DNA of 64,000 nucleotides from Ptiloglossa arizonensis (GCF_051014685.1 NW_027478891.1:186001-250000); one strand, 5' to 3'; positions 12,501 to 26,269 are shown, counted from the stretch's first letter. Translations and numbers: made by a program. The notes: a model not told the origin generated them from the sequence alone.

Positions 12501-12600
12501 CGTTGTAATCGGGCGAGTTTCTACTTTCAGATGCAACAGAAATTTTGCGGATTGGTCAATCCGTTCGCGAGATATGGCAGTTTGGAGGTAAGAAACGCTT
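9511..12600 (+). repeat. Mixed monomers with shortened copies of the 6-mer unit
   Basis: From 9626 the order repeats the segment starting at 8226 (offset 1400 bases, eight monomers), including the GTGGCAG and GAGAAACTAAAAAT types. Two further copies of the GCATACGGTTG/CAGATATTTT type follow. From 11026 the 6-mer order of the 876 block returns, but with only five monomers (11026-11900), because two are fused in a hybrid at 11551-11725. A further copy starts at 11901. This looks like a zone of repeated unequal exchange between two unit types. Confidence 0.8.
11551..11725 (+). repeat. Hybrid monomer marking a one-monomer deletion
   Basis: The first half (GACACG, TAGAAC, GGGGAAAAGTGCGC) is the monomer type seen at 1401. 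The second half (GGTCGATCC, GATGTGG, GGAAGTAAG) is the type seen at 1576. In the intact 6-mer these two are neighbours, so here they are fused and the unit is one monomer short. The monomer is still 175 bp, so the exchange was in register. Confidence 0.8.
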
Positions 12601-15225
12601 GAGAAACTCAAAATTTTCGCAGTTCTGATGCTCGACACGAATAACTAGAACGGCCTAGGGGCAAAGTGCGCATACCGCTGTAATCGGGCGAGTTTCTACT
12701 TTCAGATGCAACAGAAATTTTGCGGATTGGTCGATCCGTTCGCGAGATGTGGCAGTTTGGAAGTAAGAAACGCTTGCGAAACTCAAAATTTTCGCAGTTC
12801 TGATGCTCGAAACGAGTAACTAGAACGGCCTAGGGGAAAAGTGCGCATACCGTTGTAATCGGGCGAGTTTCTACTTTCAGATGCAACAGAAATTTTGCGG
12901 ATTGGTCAATCCGTTCGCGAGAAATGGCAGTTTGGAGGTAAGAAACGCTTGAGAAACTCAAAATTTTCGCTGTTCTGATGCTCGACACGAATAACTAGAA
13001 CGGCCTAGTGGAAGAGTGCGCATACCGTTGTAATCGGGCGAGTTTCTACTTTCAGATGGCACAGAAATTTTGCGGATTGATCAATCCGTTCGCGAGATAT
13101 GGCAGTTTGGAGGTAAGAAACGCTTGAGAAACTCAAAATTTTCGCAGTTCTGATGCTCGAAACGAATAACCAGAACCGCCTAGGGGAAAAGTGCGCATAC
13201 CGTTGTAATCGGGCGAGCTTCTACTTTCAGATGCAACAGAAATTTTGCGGATTGATCAATCCGTTCGCGAGATATGGCAGTTTGGAGATAAGAAACGCTT
13301 GAGAAACTCAAAATTATCGCAGTTCTGATGTTCGACACGAATAACTAGAACGGCCTAGGGGAAAAGTGCGCATACCGTTGCAATCGGGCGAGTTTCTACT
13401 TTCAGATGCAACAGAAATTTTGCGGATTGGTCAATCCGTTCCCGAGATATGGCAGTTTGGAGGTAAGAAACGCTTGAGAAACTCAAAATTGTGGCAGTTC
13501 TGATGCTCGAAACGAATAACTAGAACGGCCTAGGGGAAAAGTGCGCATACCGTTGCAATCGGGCGAGTTTCTACTTTCAGATGCAACAGAAATTATGCGG
13601 ATTGGTCAATCCGTTCGCGAGATATGGCCGTTTGGATGTAAGAAACGCTTGAGAAACTCAAAATTTTCGCAGTTCTGATGCTCGACACGAATAACTAGAA
13701 CGGCCTAGTGGAAAAGTGCGCATACCGTTGTAATCGGGCGAGTTTCTACTTTCAGATGGCACAGAAATTTTGCGGATTGATCAATCCGTTCGCGAGATAT
13801 GGTAGTTTGGAGATAAGAAACGCTTGAGAAACTAAAAATTTTCGCAGTTCTGATGCTCGAAACGAGTAACTAGAACGGCCTAGGGGAAAAGTACGCATAC
13901 CGTTGTAATCGGTCGAGTTTCTACTTTCAGATGCAACTGAAATTTTGCGGATTGGTCAATCCGTTCGTGAGATACGGCAGTTTGGATGTAAGAAACGCTT
14001 GAGAAACTCAAAATTTTCGCAGTTCTGATGCTCGACACGAATAACTAGAACGGCCTAGGGGCAAAGTGCGCATACGGTTGTAATCGGTCGAGTTTCTACT
14101 TTCAGATGCAACAGATATTTTGCGGATTGGTCGATCCGTTCGCGAGATGTGGCAGTTTGGAAGTAAGAAACGCTTGAGAACTTCAAAATTTTCGCAGTTC
14201 TGATGCTCGACACGAATAACCAGAACGGCCTAGGGGAAAAGTACGCATACCGTTGTAATCGGTCGAGTTTCTACTTTCAGATGCAACAGAGATTTTGCGG
14301 ATTGGTCAATCCGTTCGTGAGATATGGCAGTTTGGAGGTAAGAAACGCTTGAGAAACTCAAAATTTTCGCAGTTCTGATGCTCGACACGAATAACTAGAA
14401 CGGCCTAGGGGCAAAGTGCGCATACGGTTGTAATCGGTCGAGTTTCTACTTTCAGATGCAACAGATATTTTGCGGATTGGTCGATCCGTTCGCGAGATGT
14501 GGCAGTTTGGAAGTAAGAAACGCTTGAGAACTTCAAAATTTTCGCAGTTCTGATGCTCGACACGAATAACCAGAACGGCCTAGGGGAAAAGTGCGCATAC
14601 CGTTGTAATCGGGCGAGTTTCTACTTTCAGATAAAACAGAAATTTTGCGGATTGGTCAATCCGTTCGCGAGATATGGCAGTTTGGAGGTAAGAAACGCTT
14701 GAGAAACTCAAAATTTTCGCAGTTCTGATGCTCGACACGAATAACCAGAACGGCCTAGGGGAAAAGTGCGCATACCGTTGTAATCGGGCGAGTTTCTACT
14801 TTCAGATGCAACAGAAATTTTGCGGATTGGTCAATCCGTTCGCGAGATATGGCAGTTTGGAGGTAAGAAACGCTTGAGAAACCCAAAATTTTCGCAGTTC
14901 TGATGCTCGACACGAATAACCAGAACGGCCTAGGGGAAATGTGCGCATACCGTTGTAATCGGGCGAGTTTCTACTTTCAGATGCAACAGAAATTTTGCGG
15001 ATTGGTCAATCCGTTCGCGAGATATGGCAGTTTGGAGGTAAGAAACGCTTGAGAAACTCTAAATTTTCGCAGTTCTGATGCTCGACACGAATAACCAGAA
15101 CGGCCTAGGGGCAAAGTGCGCATAGCGTTGTAATCGGGCGAGTTTCTACTTTCAGATGCAACAGAAATTTTGCGGATTGGTTAATCCGTTCGCGAGATAT
15201 GGCAGTTTGGAGGTAAGAAACGCTA

Positions 15226-15399
15226 GAGAAACTCAAAATTTTCGCAGTTCTGATGCTCACACGAATAACTACAACGGCCTAGGGGAAAAGTGCGCATACC
15301 GTTGTAATCGGCCGAGTTTCTACTTTCAGAAGCAACAGAAATTTTGCGGATTGGTCAATCCGTTCGCGAGATATGGCCGTTTGGATTAAAGAAACGCTT
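15226..15399 (+). repeat. 174-bp monomer with a 1-bp deletion
   Basis: TGCTCACACG stands where other monomers read TGCTCGACACG, a loss of one G near 15259. All later monomer starts shift by one base. Because 174 is divisible by three, and because GCTAGAG replaces the usual GCTTGAG and removes a stop, the open frame at 15156-15389 runs across two monomers. The corresponding monomer at 18725 has no deletion, so the loss happened after the block was duplicated or the base was restored by exchange. Confidence 0.9.
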
Positions 15400-16624
15400 G
15401 AGAAACTCAAAATTTTCGCAGTTCTGATGCTCGAAACGAATGACTAGAACGGCGTAGCGGAGAAGTACGCATACCGTTGTAATCGGGCGAGTTTCTACTT
15501 TCAGATGCAACAGAAATTATGCGGATTGGTCAATCCGTTCGCGAGATATGGCAGTTTGGAGGTAAGAAACGCTTGAGATACTCTAAATTTTCGCAGTTCT
15601 GATGCTCGACACGAATAACCAGAACGGCCTAGGGGAAAAGTGCGCATACCGTTGTAATCGGGCGAGTTTCTACTTTCAGATGCAACAGAAATTTTGCGGA
15701 TTGGTCAATCCGTTCGCGAGATATGGCAGTTTGGAGGTAAGAAACGCTTGAGAAACTCTAAATTTTCGCAGTTCTGATGCTCGACACGAATAACCAGAAC
15801 GGCCTAGGGGCAAAGTGCGCATAGCGTTGTAATCGGGCGAGTTTCTACTTTCAGATGCAACAGAAATTTTGCGGATTGGTCAATCCGTTCGCGAGATATG
15901 GCAGTTTGGAGGTAAGAAACGCTTGAGAAACTCAAAATTTTCGCAGTTCTGATGCTCGACACGAATAACTAGAACGGCCTAGGGGCAAAGTGCGCATACC
16001 GTTGTAATCGGGCGAGTTTCTACTTTCAGATGCAACAGAAATTTTGCGGATTGGTTAATCCGTTCGCGAGATATGGCAGTTTGGAGGTAAGAAACGCTAG
16101 AGAAACTCAAAATTTTCGCAGTTCTGATGCTCGACACGAATAACTACAACGGCCTAGGGGAAAAGTGCGCATACCGTTGTAATCGGACGAGTTTCTACTT
16201 TCAGATGCAACAGAAATTTTGCGGATTGGTCAATCCGTTCGCGAGATATGGCAGTTTGGAGGTAAGAAACGCTTGAGAAACTCAAAATTTTCGCAGTTCT
16301 GATGCTCGACACGAATAACTAGAACGGCCTAGGGGAAAAGTGCGCATACCGTTGTAATCGGGCGAGTTTCTACTTTCAGATGCAACAGAAATTTTGCGGA
16401 TTGGTCAATCCGTTCGCGAGATATGGCAGTTTGGAGGTAAGAAACGCTTGAGAAACTCAAAATTTTCGCAGTTCTGATGCTCGACACGAATAACTAGAAC
16501 GGCCTAGGGGCAAAGTGCGCATACCGCTGTAATCGGGCGAGTTTCTACTTTCAGATGCAACAGAAATTTTGCGGATTGGTCGATCCGTTCGCGAGATGTG
16601 GCAGTTTGGAAGTAAGAAACGCTT

Positions 16625-16799
16625 GCGAAACTCAAAATTTTCGCAGTTCTGATGCTCGAAACGAGTAACTAGAACGGCCTAGGGGAAAAGTGCGCATACC
16701 GCTGTAATCGGGCGAGTTTCTACTTTCAGATGCAACAGAAATTTTGCGGATTGGTCGATCCGTTCGCGAGAAATGGCAGTTTGGAAGTAAGAAACGCTT
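16625..16799 (+). repeat. Extra inserted monomer of mixed type
   Basis: This monomer opens GCGAAACTC and carries CATACCGCTG (shared with its left neighbour at 16450), GGTCGATCC, GAGAAATGG (shared with its right neighbour at 16800) and GGAAGTAAG. The parallel block has one monomer here (12776). It therefore combines features of both neighbours and accounts for the one-monomer rise in offset between the two blocks. Confidence 0.75.
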
Positions 16800-19740
16800 G
16801 CGAAACTCAAAATTTTCGCAGTTCTGATGCTCGAAACGAGTAACTAGAACGGCCTAGGGGAAAAGTGCGCATACCGTTGTAATCGGGCGAGTTTCTACTT
16901 TCAGATGCAACAGAAATTTTGCGGATTGGTCAATCCGTTCGCGAGAAATGGCAGTTTGGAGGTAAGAAACGCTTGAGAAACTCAAAATTTTCGCAGTTCT
17001 GATGCTCGACACGAATAACTAGAACGGCCTAGTGGAAGAGTGCGCATACCGTTGTAATCGGGCGAGTTTCTACTTTCAGATGGCACAGAAATTTTGCGGA
17101 TTGATCAATCCGTTCGCGAGATATGGCAGTTTGGAGGTAAGAAACGCTTGAGAAACTCAAAATTTTCGCAGTTCTGATGCTCGAAACGAATAACCAGAAC
17201 CGCCTAGGGGAAAAGTGCGCATACCGTTGTAATCGGGCGAGCTTCTACTTTCAGATGCAACAGAAATTTTGCGGATTGATCAATCCGTTCGCGAGATATG
17301 GCAGTTTGGAGATAAGAAACGCTTGAGAAACTCAAAATTATCGCAGTTCTGATGTTCGACACGAATAACTAGAACGGCCTAGGGGAAAAGTGCGCATACC
17401 GTTGCAATCGGGCGAGTTTCTACTTTCAGATGCAACAGAAATTTTGCGGATTGGTCAATCCGTTCCCGAGATATGGCAGTTTGGAGGTAAGAAACGCTTG
17501 AGAAACTCAAAATTGTGGCAGTTCTGATGCTCGAAACGAATAACTAGAACGGCCTAGGGGAAAAGTGCGCATACCGTTGCAATCGGGCGAGTTTCTACTT
17601 TCAGATGCAACAGAAATTATGCGGATTGGTCAATCCGTTCGCGAGATATGGCCGTTTGGATGTAAGAAACGCTTGAGAAACTCAAAATTTTCGCAGTTCT
17701 GATGCTCGACACGAATAACTAGAACGGCCTAGTGGAAAAGTGCGCATACCGTTGTAATCGGGCGAGTTTCTACTTTCAGATGGCACAGAAATTTTGCGGA
17801 TTGATCAATCCGTTCGCGAGATATGGTAGTTTGGAGATAAGAAACGCTTGAGAAACTAAAAATTTTCGCAGTTCTGATGCTCGAAACGAGTAACTAGAAC
17901 GGCCTAGGGGAAAAGTACGCATACCGTTGTAATCGGACGAGTTTCTACTTTCAGATGCAACAGAAATTTTGCGGATTGGTCAATCCGTTCGTGAGATATG
18001 GCAGTTTGGATGTAAGAAACGCTTGAGAACTTCAAAATTTTCGCAGTTCTGATGCTCGACACGAATAACCAGAACGGCCTAGGGGAAAAGTGCGCATACC
18101 GTTGTAATCGGGCGAGTTTCTACTTTCAGATAAAACAGAAATTTTGCGGATTGGTCAATCCGTTCGCGAGATATGGCAGTTTGGAGGTAAGAAACGCTTG
18201 AGAAACTCAAAATTTTCGCAGTTCTGATGCTCGACACGAATAACCAGAACGGCCTAGGGGAAAAGTGCGCATACCGTTGTAATCGGGCGAGTTTCTACTT
18301 TCAGATGCAACAGAAATTTTGCGGATTGGTCAATCCGTTCGCGAGATATGGCAGTTTGGAGGTAAGAAACGCTTGAGAAACTCAAAATTTTCGCAGTTCT
18401 GATGCTCGACACGAATAACCAGAACGGCCTAGGGGAAATGTGCGCATACCGTTGTAATCGGGCGAGTTTCTACTTTCAGATGCAACAGAAATTTTGCGGA
18501 TTGGTCAATCCGTTCGCGAGATATGGCAGTTTGGAGGTAAGAAACGCTTGAGAAACTCTAAATTTTCGCAGTTCTGATGCTCGACACGAATAACCAGAAC
18601 GGCCTAGGGGCAAAGTGCGCATAGCGTTGTAATCGGGCGAGTTTCTACTTTCAGATGCAACAGAAATTTTGCGGATTGGTCAATCCGTTCGCGAGATATG
18701 GCAGTTTGGAGGTAAGAAACGCTAGAGAAACTCAAAATTTTCGCAGTTCTGATGCTCGACACGAATAACTACAACGGCCTAGGGGAAAAGTGCGCATACC
18801 GTTGTAATCGGCCGAGTTTCTACTTTCAGAAGCAACAGAAATTTTGCGGATTGGTCAATCCGTTCGCGAGATATGGCTGTTTGGAGGTAAGAAACGCTTG
18901 AGAAACTCAAAATTTTCGCAGTTCTGATGCTCGAAACGAATGACTAGAACGGCGTAGGGGAGAAGTACGCATACCGTTGTAATCGGGCGAGTTTCTACTT
19001 TCAGATGCAACAGAAATTATGCGGATTGGTCAATCCGTTCGCGAGATATGGCAGTTTGGAGGTAAGAAACGCTTGAGAAACTCTAAATTTTCGCAGTTCT
19101 GATGCTCGACACGAATAACCAGAACGGCCTAGGGGAAAAGTGCGCATACCGTTGTAATCGGGCGAGTTTCTACTTTCAGATGCAACAGAAATTTAGCGGA
19201 TTGGTCAATCCGTTCGCGAGATATGGCAGTTTGGAGGTAAGAAACGCTTGAGAAACTCTAAATTTTCGCAGTTCTGATGCTCGACACGAATAACCAGAAC
19301 GGCCTAGGGGCAAAGTGCGCATAGCGTTGTAATCGGGCGAGTTTCTACTTTCAGATGCAACAGAAATTTTGCGGATTGGTCAATCCGTTCGCGAGATATG
19401 GCAGTTTGGAGGTAAGAAACGCTTGAGAAACTCAAAATTTTCGCAGTTCTGATGCTCGACACGAATAACTAGAACGGCCTAGGGGCAAAGTGCGCATACC
19501 GTTGTAATCGGGCGAGTTTCTACTTTCAGATGCAACAGAAATTTTGCGGATTGGTTAATCCGTTCGCGAGATATGGCAGTTTGGAGGTAAGAAACGCTAG
19601 AGCAACTCAAAATTTTCGCAGTTCTGATGCTCGACACGAATAACTACAACGGCCTAGGGGAAAAGTGCGCATACCGTTGTAATCGGACGAGTTTCTACTT
19701 TCAGATGCAACAGAAATTTTGCGGATTGGTCAATCCGTTC

Positions 19741-22700
19741 CCGAGATATGGCAGTTTGGAGGTAAGAAACGCTTGAGAGACTCAAAATTTTGGCAGTTCT
19801 GATGCTCGAAACGAGTAACTAGAACGGCCTAGGGGAAAAGTGCGCATATCGTTGTAATCGGGCGAGTTTCTACTTTCAGATGCAACAGAAATTATGCGGA
19901 TTGGTCAATCCGTTCGCGAGATATGGCCGTTTGGATGTAAGAAACGCTTGAGAAACACAAAATTTTCGCAGTTCTGATGCTCGACACGAATAACCAGAAC
20001 GGCCTAGGGGAAAAGTGCGCATACCGTTGTAATCGGGCGAGTTTCTACTTTCAGATGCAACAGAAATTTTGCGGATTGGTCAATCCGTTCGCGAGATATG
20101 GCACTTTGGAGGTAAGAAACGCTTGAGAAACTCAAAATTTTCGCAGTTCTGATGCTCGACACGAATAACCAGAACGGCCTAGGGGAAAAGTGCGCATACC
20201 GTTGTAATCGGGCGAGTTTCTACTTTCAGATGCAACAGAAATTTTGCGGATTGGTCAATCCGTTCGCGAGATATGGCCGTTTGGATGTAAGAAACGCTTG
20301 AGAACCTCAAAATTTTCGCAATTCTGATGCTCGAAACGAATAACTAGAACGGCCTAGGGGAAAAGTGCGCATACCGTTGTAATCGGGCGAGTTTCTACTT
20401 TCAGATGCAACAGAAATTTTGCGGATTGATCAATCCGTTCGCGAGATATGGCAGTTTGGAGGTAAGAAACGCTTGAGAAACTCAAAATTTTCGCAGTTCT
20501 GATGCTCGACACGAATAACTACAACGGCCTAGGGGAAAAGTGCGCATACCGTTGTAATCGGCCGAGTTTCTACTTTCAGAAGCAACAGAAATTTTGCGGA
20601 TTGGTCAATCCGTTCGCGAGATATGGCTGTTTGGAGGTAAGAAACGCTTGAGAAACTCAAAATTTTCGCAGTTCTGATGCTCGAAACGAATGACTAGAAC
20701 GGCGTAGGGGAGAAGTACGCATACCGTTGCAATCGGGCGAGTTTCTACTTTCAGATGCAACAGAAATTTTGCGGATTGGTCAATCCGTTCGCGAGATATG
20801 GCAGTTTGGAGGTAAGAAACGCTTGAGAAACTCAAAATTTTCGCAGTTCTGATGCTCGACACGAATAACCAGAACGGCCTAGGGGAAAAGTGCGCATACC
20901 GTTGCAATCGGGCGAGTTTCTACTTTCAGATGCAACAGAAATTTTGCGGATTGGTCAATCCGTTCCCCAGATATGGCAGTTTGGAGGTAAGAAACGCTTG
21001 AGAACCTCAAAATTTTGGCAATTCTGATGCTCGAAACGAATAACTAGAACGGCCTAGGGGAAAAGTGCGCATACCGTTGTAATCGGGCGAGTTTCTACTT
21101 TCAGAAGCAACAGAAATTTTGCGGATTGGTCAATCCGTTCGCGAGATATGGCAGTTTGGAGGTAAGAAACGCTTGAGAAACTCAAAATTTTCGCAGTTCT
21201 GATGCTCGACACGAATAACCAGAACGGCCTAGGGGAAAAGTGCGCATACCGTTGTAATCGGGCGAGTTTCTACTTTCAGATGCAACATAAATTTTGCGGA
21301 TTGGTCAATCCGTTCGCGAGATATGGCAGTTTGGAGGTAAGAAACGCTTGAGAAACTCAAAATTTTCGCAGTTCTGATGCTCGACACGAATAACTAGAAC
21401 GGCCTAGGGGCAAAGTGCGCATACCGTTGTAATCGGGCGAGTTTCTACTTTCAGATGCAACAGATATTTTGCGGATTGGTCGATCCGTTCGCGAGATATG
21501 GCAGTTTGGAGATAAGAAACGCTTGAGAAACTCAAAATTTTCGCAGTTCTGATGCTCGACACGAATAACTAGAACGGCCTAGGGGCAAAGTGCGCATACC
21601 GTTGTAATCGGGCGAGTTTCTACTTTCAGATGGCACAGAAATTTTGCGGATTGATCAATCCGTTCGCGAGATATGGTAGTTTGGAGATAAGAAACGCTTG
21701 AGAAACTTAAAATTTTCGCAGTTCTGATGCTCGGAACGAGTAACTAGAACGGCCTAGGGGAAAAGTACGCATACCGTTGTAATCGGTCGAGTTTCTACTT
21801 TCATATGCAACAGAAATTTTGCGGATTGATCAATCCGTTCGCGAGATATGGCAGTTTGGAGATAAGAAACGCTTGAGAAACTTAAAATTTTCGCAGTTCT
21901 GATGCTCGGAACGAGTAACTAGAACGGCCTAGGGGAAAAGTACGCATACCGTTGTAATCGGTCGAGTTTCTACTTTCATATGCAACAGAAATTATGCGGA
22001 TTGGTCAATCCGTTCGCGAGATATGGTAGTTTGGAGATAAGAAACGCTTGAGAAACTAAAAATTTTCGCAGTTCTGATGCTCGAAACGAGTAACTAGAAC
22101 GGCCTAGGGGAAAAGTACGCATACCGTTGTAATCGGTCGAGTTTCTACTTTCAGATGCAACAGAGATTTTGCGGATTGGTCAATCCGTTCGTGAGATATG
22201 GCAGTTTGGAGGTAAGAAACGCTTGAGAAACTCAAAATTTTCGCAGTTCTGATGCTCGACACGAATAACTAGAACGGCCTAGGGGCAAAGTGCGCATACG
22301 GTTGTAATCGGTCGAGTTTCTACTTTCAGATGCAACAGATATTTTGCGGATTGGTCGATCCGTTCGCGAGATGTGGCAGTTTGGAAGTAAGAAACGCTTG
22401 AGAACCTCAAAATTTTCGCAGTTCTGATGCTCGACACGAATAACCAGAACGGCCTAGGGGAAAAGTGCGCATACCGTTGTAATCGGGCGAGTTTCTACTT
22501 TCAGATGCAACAGAAATTTTGCGGATTGGTCAATCCGTTCGCGAGATATGGCAGTTTGGAGGTAAGAAACGCTTGAGAAACTCAAAATTTTCGCAGTTCT
22601 GATGCTCGACACGAATAACCAGAACGGCCTAGGGGAAAAGTGCGCATACCGTTGTAATCGGGCGAGTTTCTTCTTTCAGATGCAACAGAAATTTTGCGGA

Positions 22701-25700
22701 TTGGTCAATCCGTTCGCGAGATATGGCAGTTTGGAGGTAAGAAACGCTTGAGAAACTCTAAATTTTCGCAGTTCTGATGCTCGACACGAATAACCAGAAC
22801 GGCCTAGGGGAAAAGTGCGCATACCGTTGTAATCGGGCGAGTTTCTACTTTCAGATGCAACAGAAATTTTGCGGATTGGTCAATCCGTTCGCGAGATATG
22901 GCAGTTTGGAGGTAAGAAACGCTTGAGAAACTCAAAATTTTCGCAGTTCTGATGCTCGACACGAATAACCAGAACGGCCTAGGGGAAAAGTGCGCATACC
23001 GTTGTAATCGGGCGAGTTTCTACTTTCAGATGCAACAGAAATTTTCCGGATTGGTCAATCCGTTCGCGAGACATGGCAGTTTGGAGGTAAGAAACGCTTG
23101 AGAAACTCAAAATTTTCGCAGTTCTGATGCTCGACACGAATAACTAGAACAGCCTATGGGCAAAGTGCGCATAGCGTTGTAATCGGGCGAGTTTCTACTT
23201 TCAGATGCAACAGAAATTTTGCGGATTGGTCAATCCGTTCGCGAGATATGGCAGTTTGGAGGTAAGAAACGCTTGAGAAACTCAAAATTTTCGCAGTTCT
23301 GATGCTCGACACGAATAACAAGAACGGCCTAGGGGCAAAGTGCGCATACCGTTGTAATCGGGCGAGTTTCTACTTTCAGATGCAACAGAAATTTTGCGGA
23401 TTGGTTAATCCGTTCGCGAGATATGGCAGTTTGGAGGTAAGAAACGCTTGAGAAACTCAAAATTTTCGCAGTTCTGATGCTCGACACGAATAACTAGAAC
23501 GGCCTAGGGGCAAAGTGTGCATACCGTTGTAATCGGGCGAGATTCTACTTTCAGATGCAACAGAAATTTTGCGGATTGGTCGGTCCGTTCGCGAGATGTG
23601 GCACTTTGGAGGTAAGAAACGCTTGAGAAACTCAAAATTTTCGCAGTTCTAATGCTCGAAACGAGTAACTAGAACGGCATAGGGGAAAAGTACGCATATC
23701 GTTGTAATCGGGCGAGTTTCTACTTTCAGATGCAACAGAAATTTTGCGGATTGATCAATCCGTTCGCGAGATATGGCAGTTTGGAGATAAGAAACGCTTG
23801 AGAAACTCAAAATTTTCGCAGTTCTGATGCTCGAAACGAGTAACTAGAACGGCCTAGGGGAAAAGTACGCATACCGTTGTAATCGGGCGAGTTTCTACTT
23901 TCAGATGGCACAGAAATTTTGCGGATTGATCAATCCGTTCGCGAGATATAGTAGTTTGGAGATAAGAAACGCTTGAGAAACTTAAAATTTTCGCAGTTCT
24001 GATGCTCGGAACGAGTAACTAGAACGGCCTAGGGGAAAAGTACGCATACCGTTGTAATCGGTCGAGTTTCTACTTTCATATGCAACAGAAATTTTGCGGA
24101 TTGGTCAATCCGTTCGCGAGATATGGCAGTTTGGAGGTAAGAAACGCTTGAGAAACTCAAAATTTTCGCAGTTCTGATGCTCGACACGAATAACAAGAAC
24201 GGCCTAGGGGCAACGTGCGCATACCGTTGTAATCGGGCGAGTTTCTACTTACAGATGCAACAGAAATTTTGCGGATTGGTTAATCCGTTCGCGAGATATG
24301 GCAGTTTGGAGGTAAGAAACGCTAGAGAAACTCAAAATTTTCGCAGTTCTGATGTTCGACACGAATAACTACAACGGCCTAGGGGAAAAGTGCGCATTCC
24401 GTTGTAATCGGGCGAGTTTCTACTTTCAGATGCAACAGAAATTTTGCGGATTGGTCAATCCGTTCGCGAGATATGGCAGTTTGGAGGTAAGAAACGCTTG
24501 AGGAACTGAAAATTTTCGCAATTCTGATGCTCGAAACGAATAACTAGAACGGCCTAGGGGAAAAGTACGCATACCGTTGTAATCGGTCGAGTTTCTACTT
24601 TCAGATGCAACAGAAATTTTGCGGATTGGTCAATCCGTTCGCGAGATATGGCAGTTTGGAGGTAAGAAACGCTTGAGAAACTCTAAATTTTCGCAGTTCT
24701 GATGCTCGACACGAATAACCAGAACGGCCTAGGGGAAAAGTGCGCATACCGTTGTAATCGGGCGAGGTTCTACTTTCAGATGCAACAGAAATTTTGCGGA
24801 TTGGTCAATCCGTTCGCGAGATATGGCAGTTTGGAGGTAAGAAACGCTTGAGAAACTCAAAATTTTGGCAGTTCTGATGCTCGACACGAATAACTAGAAC
24901 GGCCTAGGGGCAAAGTGCGCATACCGTTGTAATCGGGCGAGTTTTTACTTTCAGATGCAACAGAAATTTTGCGGATTGGTCAATCCGTTCGTGAGATATG
25001 GCAGTTTGAAGGTAAGAAACGCTTGAGAAACTCAAAATTTTCGCAGTTCTGATGCTCGACACGAATAACTAGAACGGCCTAGGGGAAAAGTGCGCATATC
25101 GTTGTAATCGGGCGAATTTCTACTTTCAGATGCAACAGAAATTATGCGGATTGGTCAATCCGTTCGCGAGATATGGCCGTTTGGATGTAAGAAACGCTTG
25201 AGAAACTCAAAATTTTCGCAGTTCTGATGCTCGAAACGAATAACTAGAACGGCCTAGTGGAAAAGTGCGCATACCGTTGCAATCGGGCGAGTTTCTATTT
25301 TCAGATGCAACAGAAATTTTGCGGATTGGTCAATCCGTTCGCGAGATATGGCCGTTTGGATTTAAGAAACGCTTGAGAACCTCAAAATTTTCGCATTTCT
25401 GATGCTCGAAACGAATAACTAGAACGGCCTAGGGGCAAAGTGCGCATACGGTTGTAATCGGGCGAGTTTCTACTTTCAGATGCAACAGATATTTTGCGGA
25501 TTGGTCGATCCGTTCGCGAGATGTGGCAGTTTGGAAGTAAGAAACGCTTGAGAACCTCAAAATTTTGGCAGTTCTGATGCTCGAAACGAATAACTAGAAC
25601 GGCCTAGGGGAAAAGTGCGCATATCGTTGTAATCGGGCGAATTTCTACTTTCAAATGCAACAGAAATTATGCGGATTGGTCAATCCGTTCGCGAGATATG

Positions 25701-26269
25701 GCCGTTTGGATGTAAGAAACGCTTGAGAAACTCAAAATTTTCGCAGTTCTGATGCTCGAAACGAATAACTAGAACGGCCTAGTGGAAAAGTGCGCATACC
25801 GTTGTAATCGGGCGAGTTTCTATTTTCAGATGCAACAGAAATTTTGCGGATTGGTCAATCCGTTCGCGAGATATGGCCGTTTGGATTTAAGAAACGCTTG
25901 AGAACCTCAAAATTTTCGCATTTCTGATGCTCGAAACCAATAACTAGAACGGCCTAGGGGAAAAGTGCGCATACCGTTGTAATCGGGCGAGTTTCTACTT
26001 TCAGATGCAACAGAAATTTTGCGGATTGGTCAATCCGTTCGCGAGATATGGCAGTTTGGAGGTAAGAAACGCTTGAGGAACTGAAAATTTTCGCAATTCT
26101 GATGCTCGAAACGAATAACTAGAACCGCCTAGGGGAAAAGTGCGCATACCGTTGTAATCGGGCGAGCTTCTACTTTCAGATGCAACAGAAATTTTGCGGA
26201 TTGATCAATCCGTTCGCGAGATATGGCAGTCTGGAGATAAGAAACGCTTGAGAAACTTAAATTTTCGCA
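19741..26269 (+). repeat. Shuffled satellite zone with short local tandem copies
   Basis: No long unit is evident here, but local echoes are. The CTACAACGG/CGGCCGAG/GGCTGTTTGG monomer at 18725 recurs at 20475 (ten monomers). A GGAACGAG/TTTCATATG pair repeats near 21700-21980. A three-monomer (525-bp) order repeats near 25025 and 25550, with GAATTTCTAC, GGCCGTTTGGATG, TTCTATTTTC and GCATTTCTG. The GGTCGGTCC/GCACTTTGG variant appears at about 23580, foreshadowing the blocks at 26.7, 34.4 and 37.2 kb. GAGGAACTG monomers near 24500 and 26075 resemble the first monomer of the window. Confidence 0.8.

Larger units (their letters stand above)
12601..19740 (+). repeat. Tandem duplication of about 22 monomers with whole-monomer differences
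   Basis: Rare markers pair up across two blocks. CATACCGCTG occurs in monomers starting at 12601 and 16450; CCTAGTGGAAGAG at about 13008 and 17032; GATGTTCGAC in monomers 13301 and 17325; GTGGCAG at 13476 and 17500; GCTAGAG with CTACAACGG and CGGCCGAG at 15226 and 18725; GAATGAC with GGCGTAG at 15400 and 18900. The offset changes from 3849 to 4024 and then to about 3500, because the second block has one extra monomer (16625-16799) and lacks three (equivalent to 14001-14525). The match ends at about 19740, where CCGTTCCCGAG replaces CCGTTCGCGAG. Confidence 0.88.

Noticed and set aside
15156..15389. Plus-strand 77-codon frame, and a similar 63-codon one at 24177-24368
   Set aside because: Both run over exon-like segments and their spacers, kept open by GCTAGAG replacing GCTTGAG plus, in the first case, a 1-bp deletion. 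They are private to those copies, so not annotated as genes.
20605..20907. 100-codon open frame on the minus strand, and similar ones at 36627-36830, 39503-39703, 44455-44733 and 47203-47460
   Set aside because: They are readings of the reverse strand of the satellite across one to two monomers. Each monomer shifts the frame by one base, and the proteins differ only by the monomer variants under them. No gene context or codon constraint is visible.
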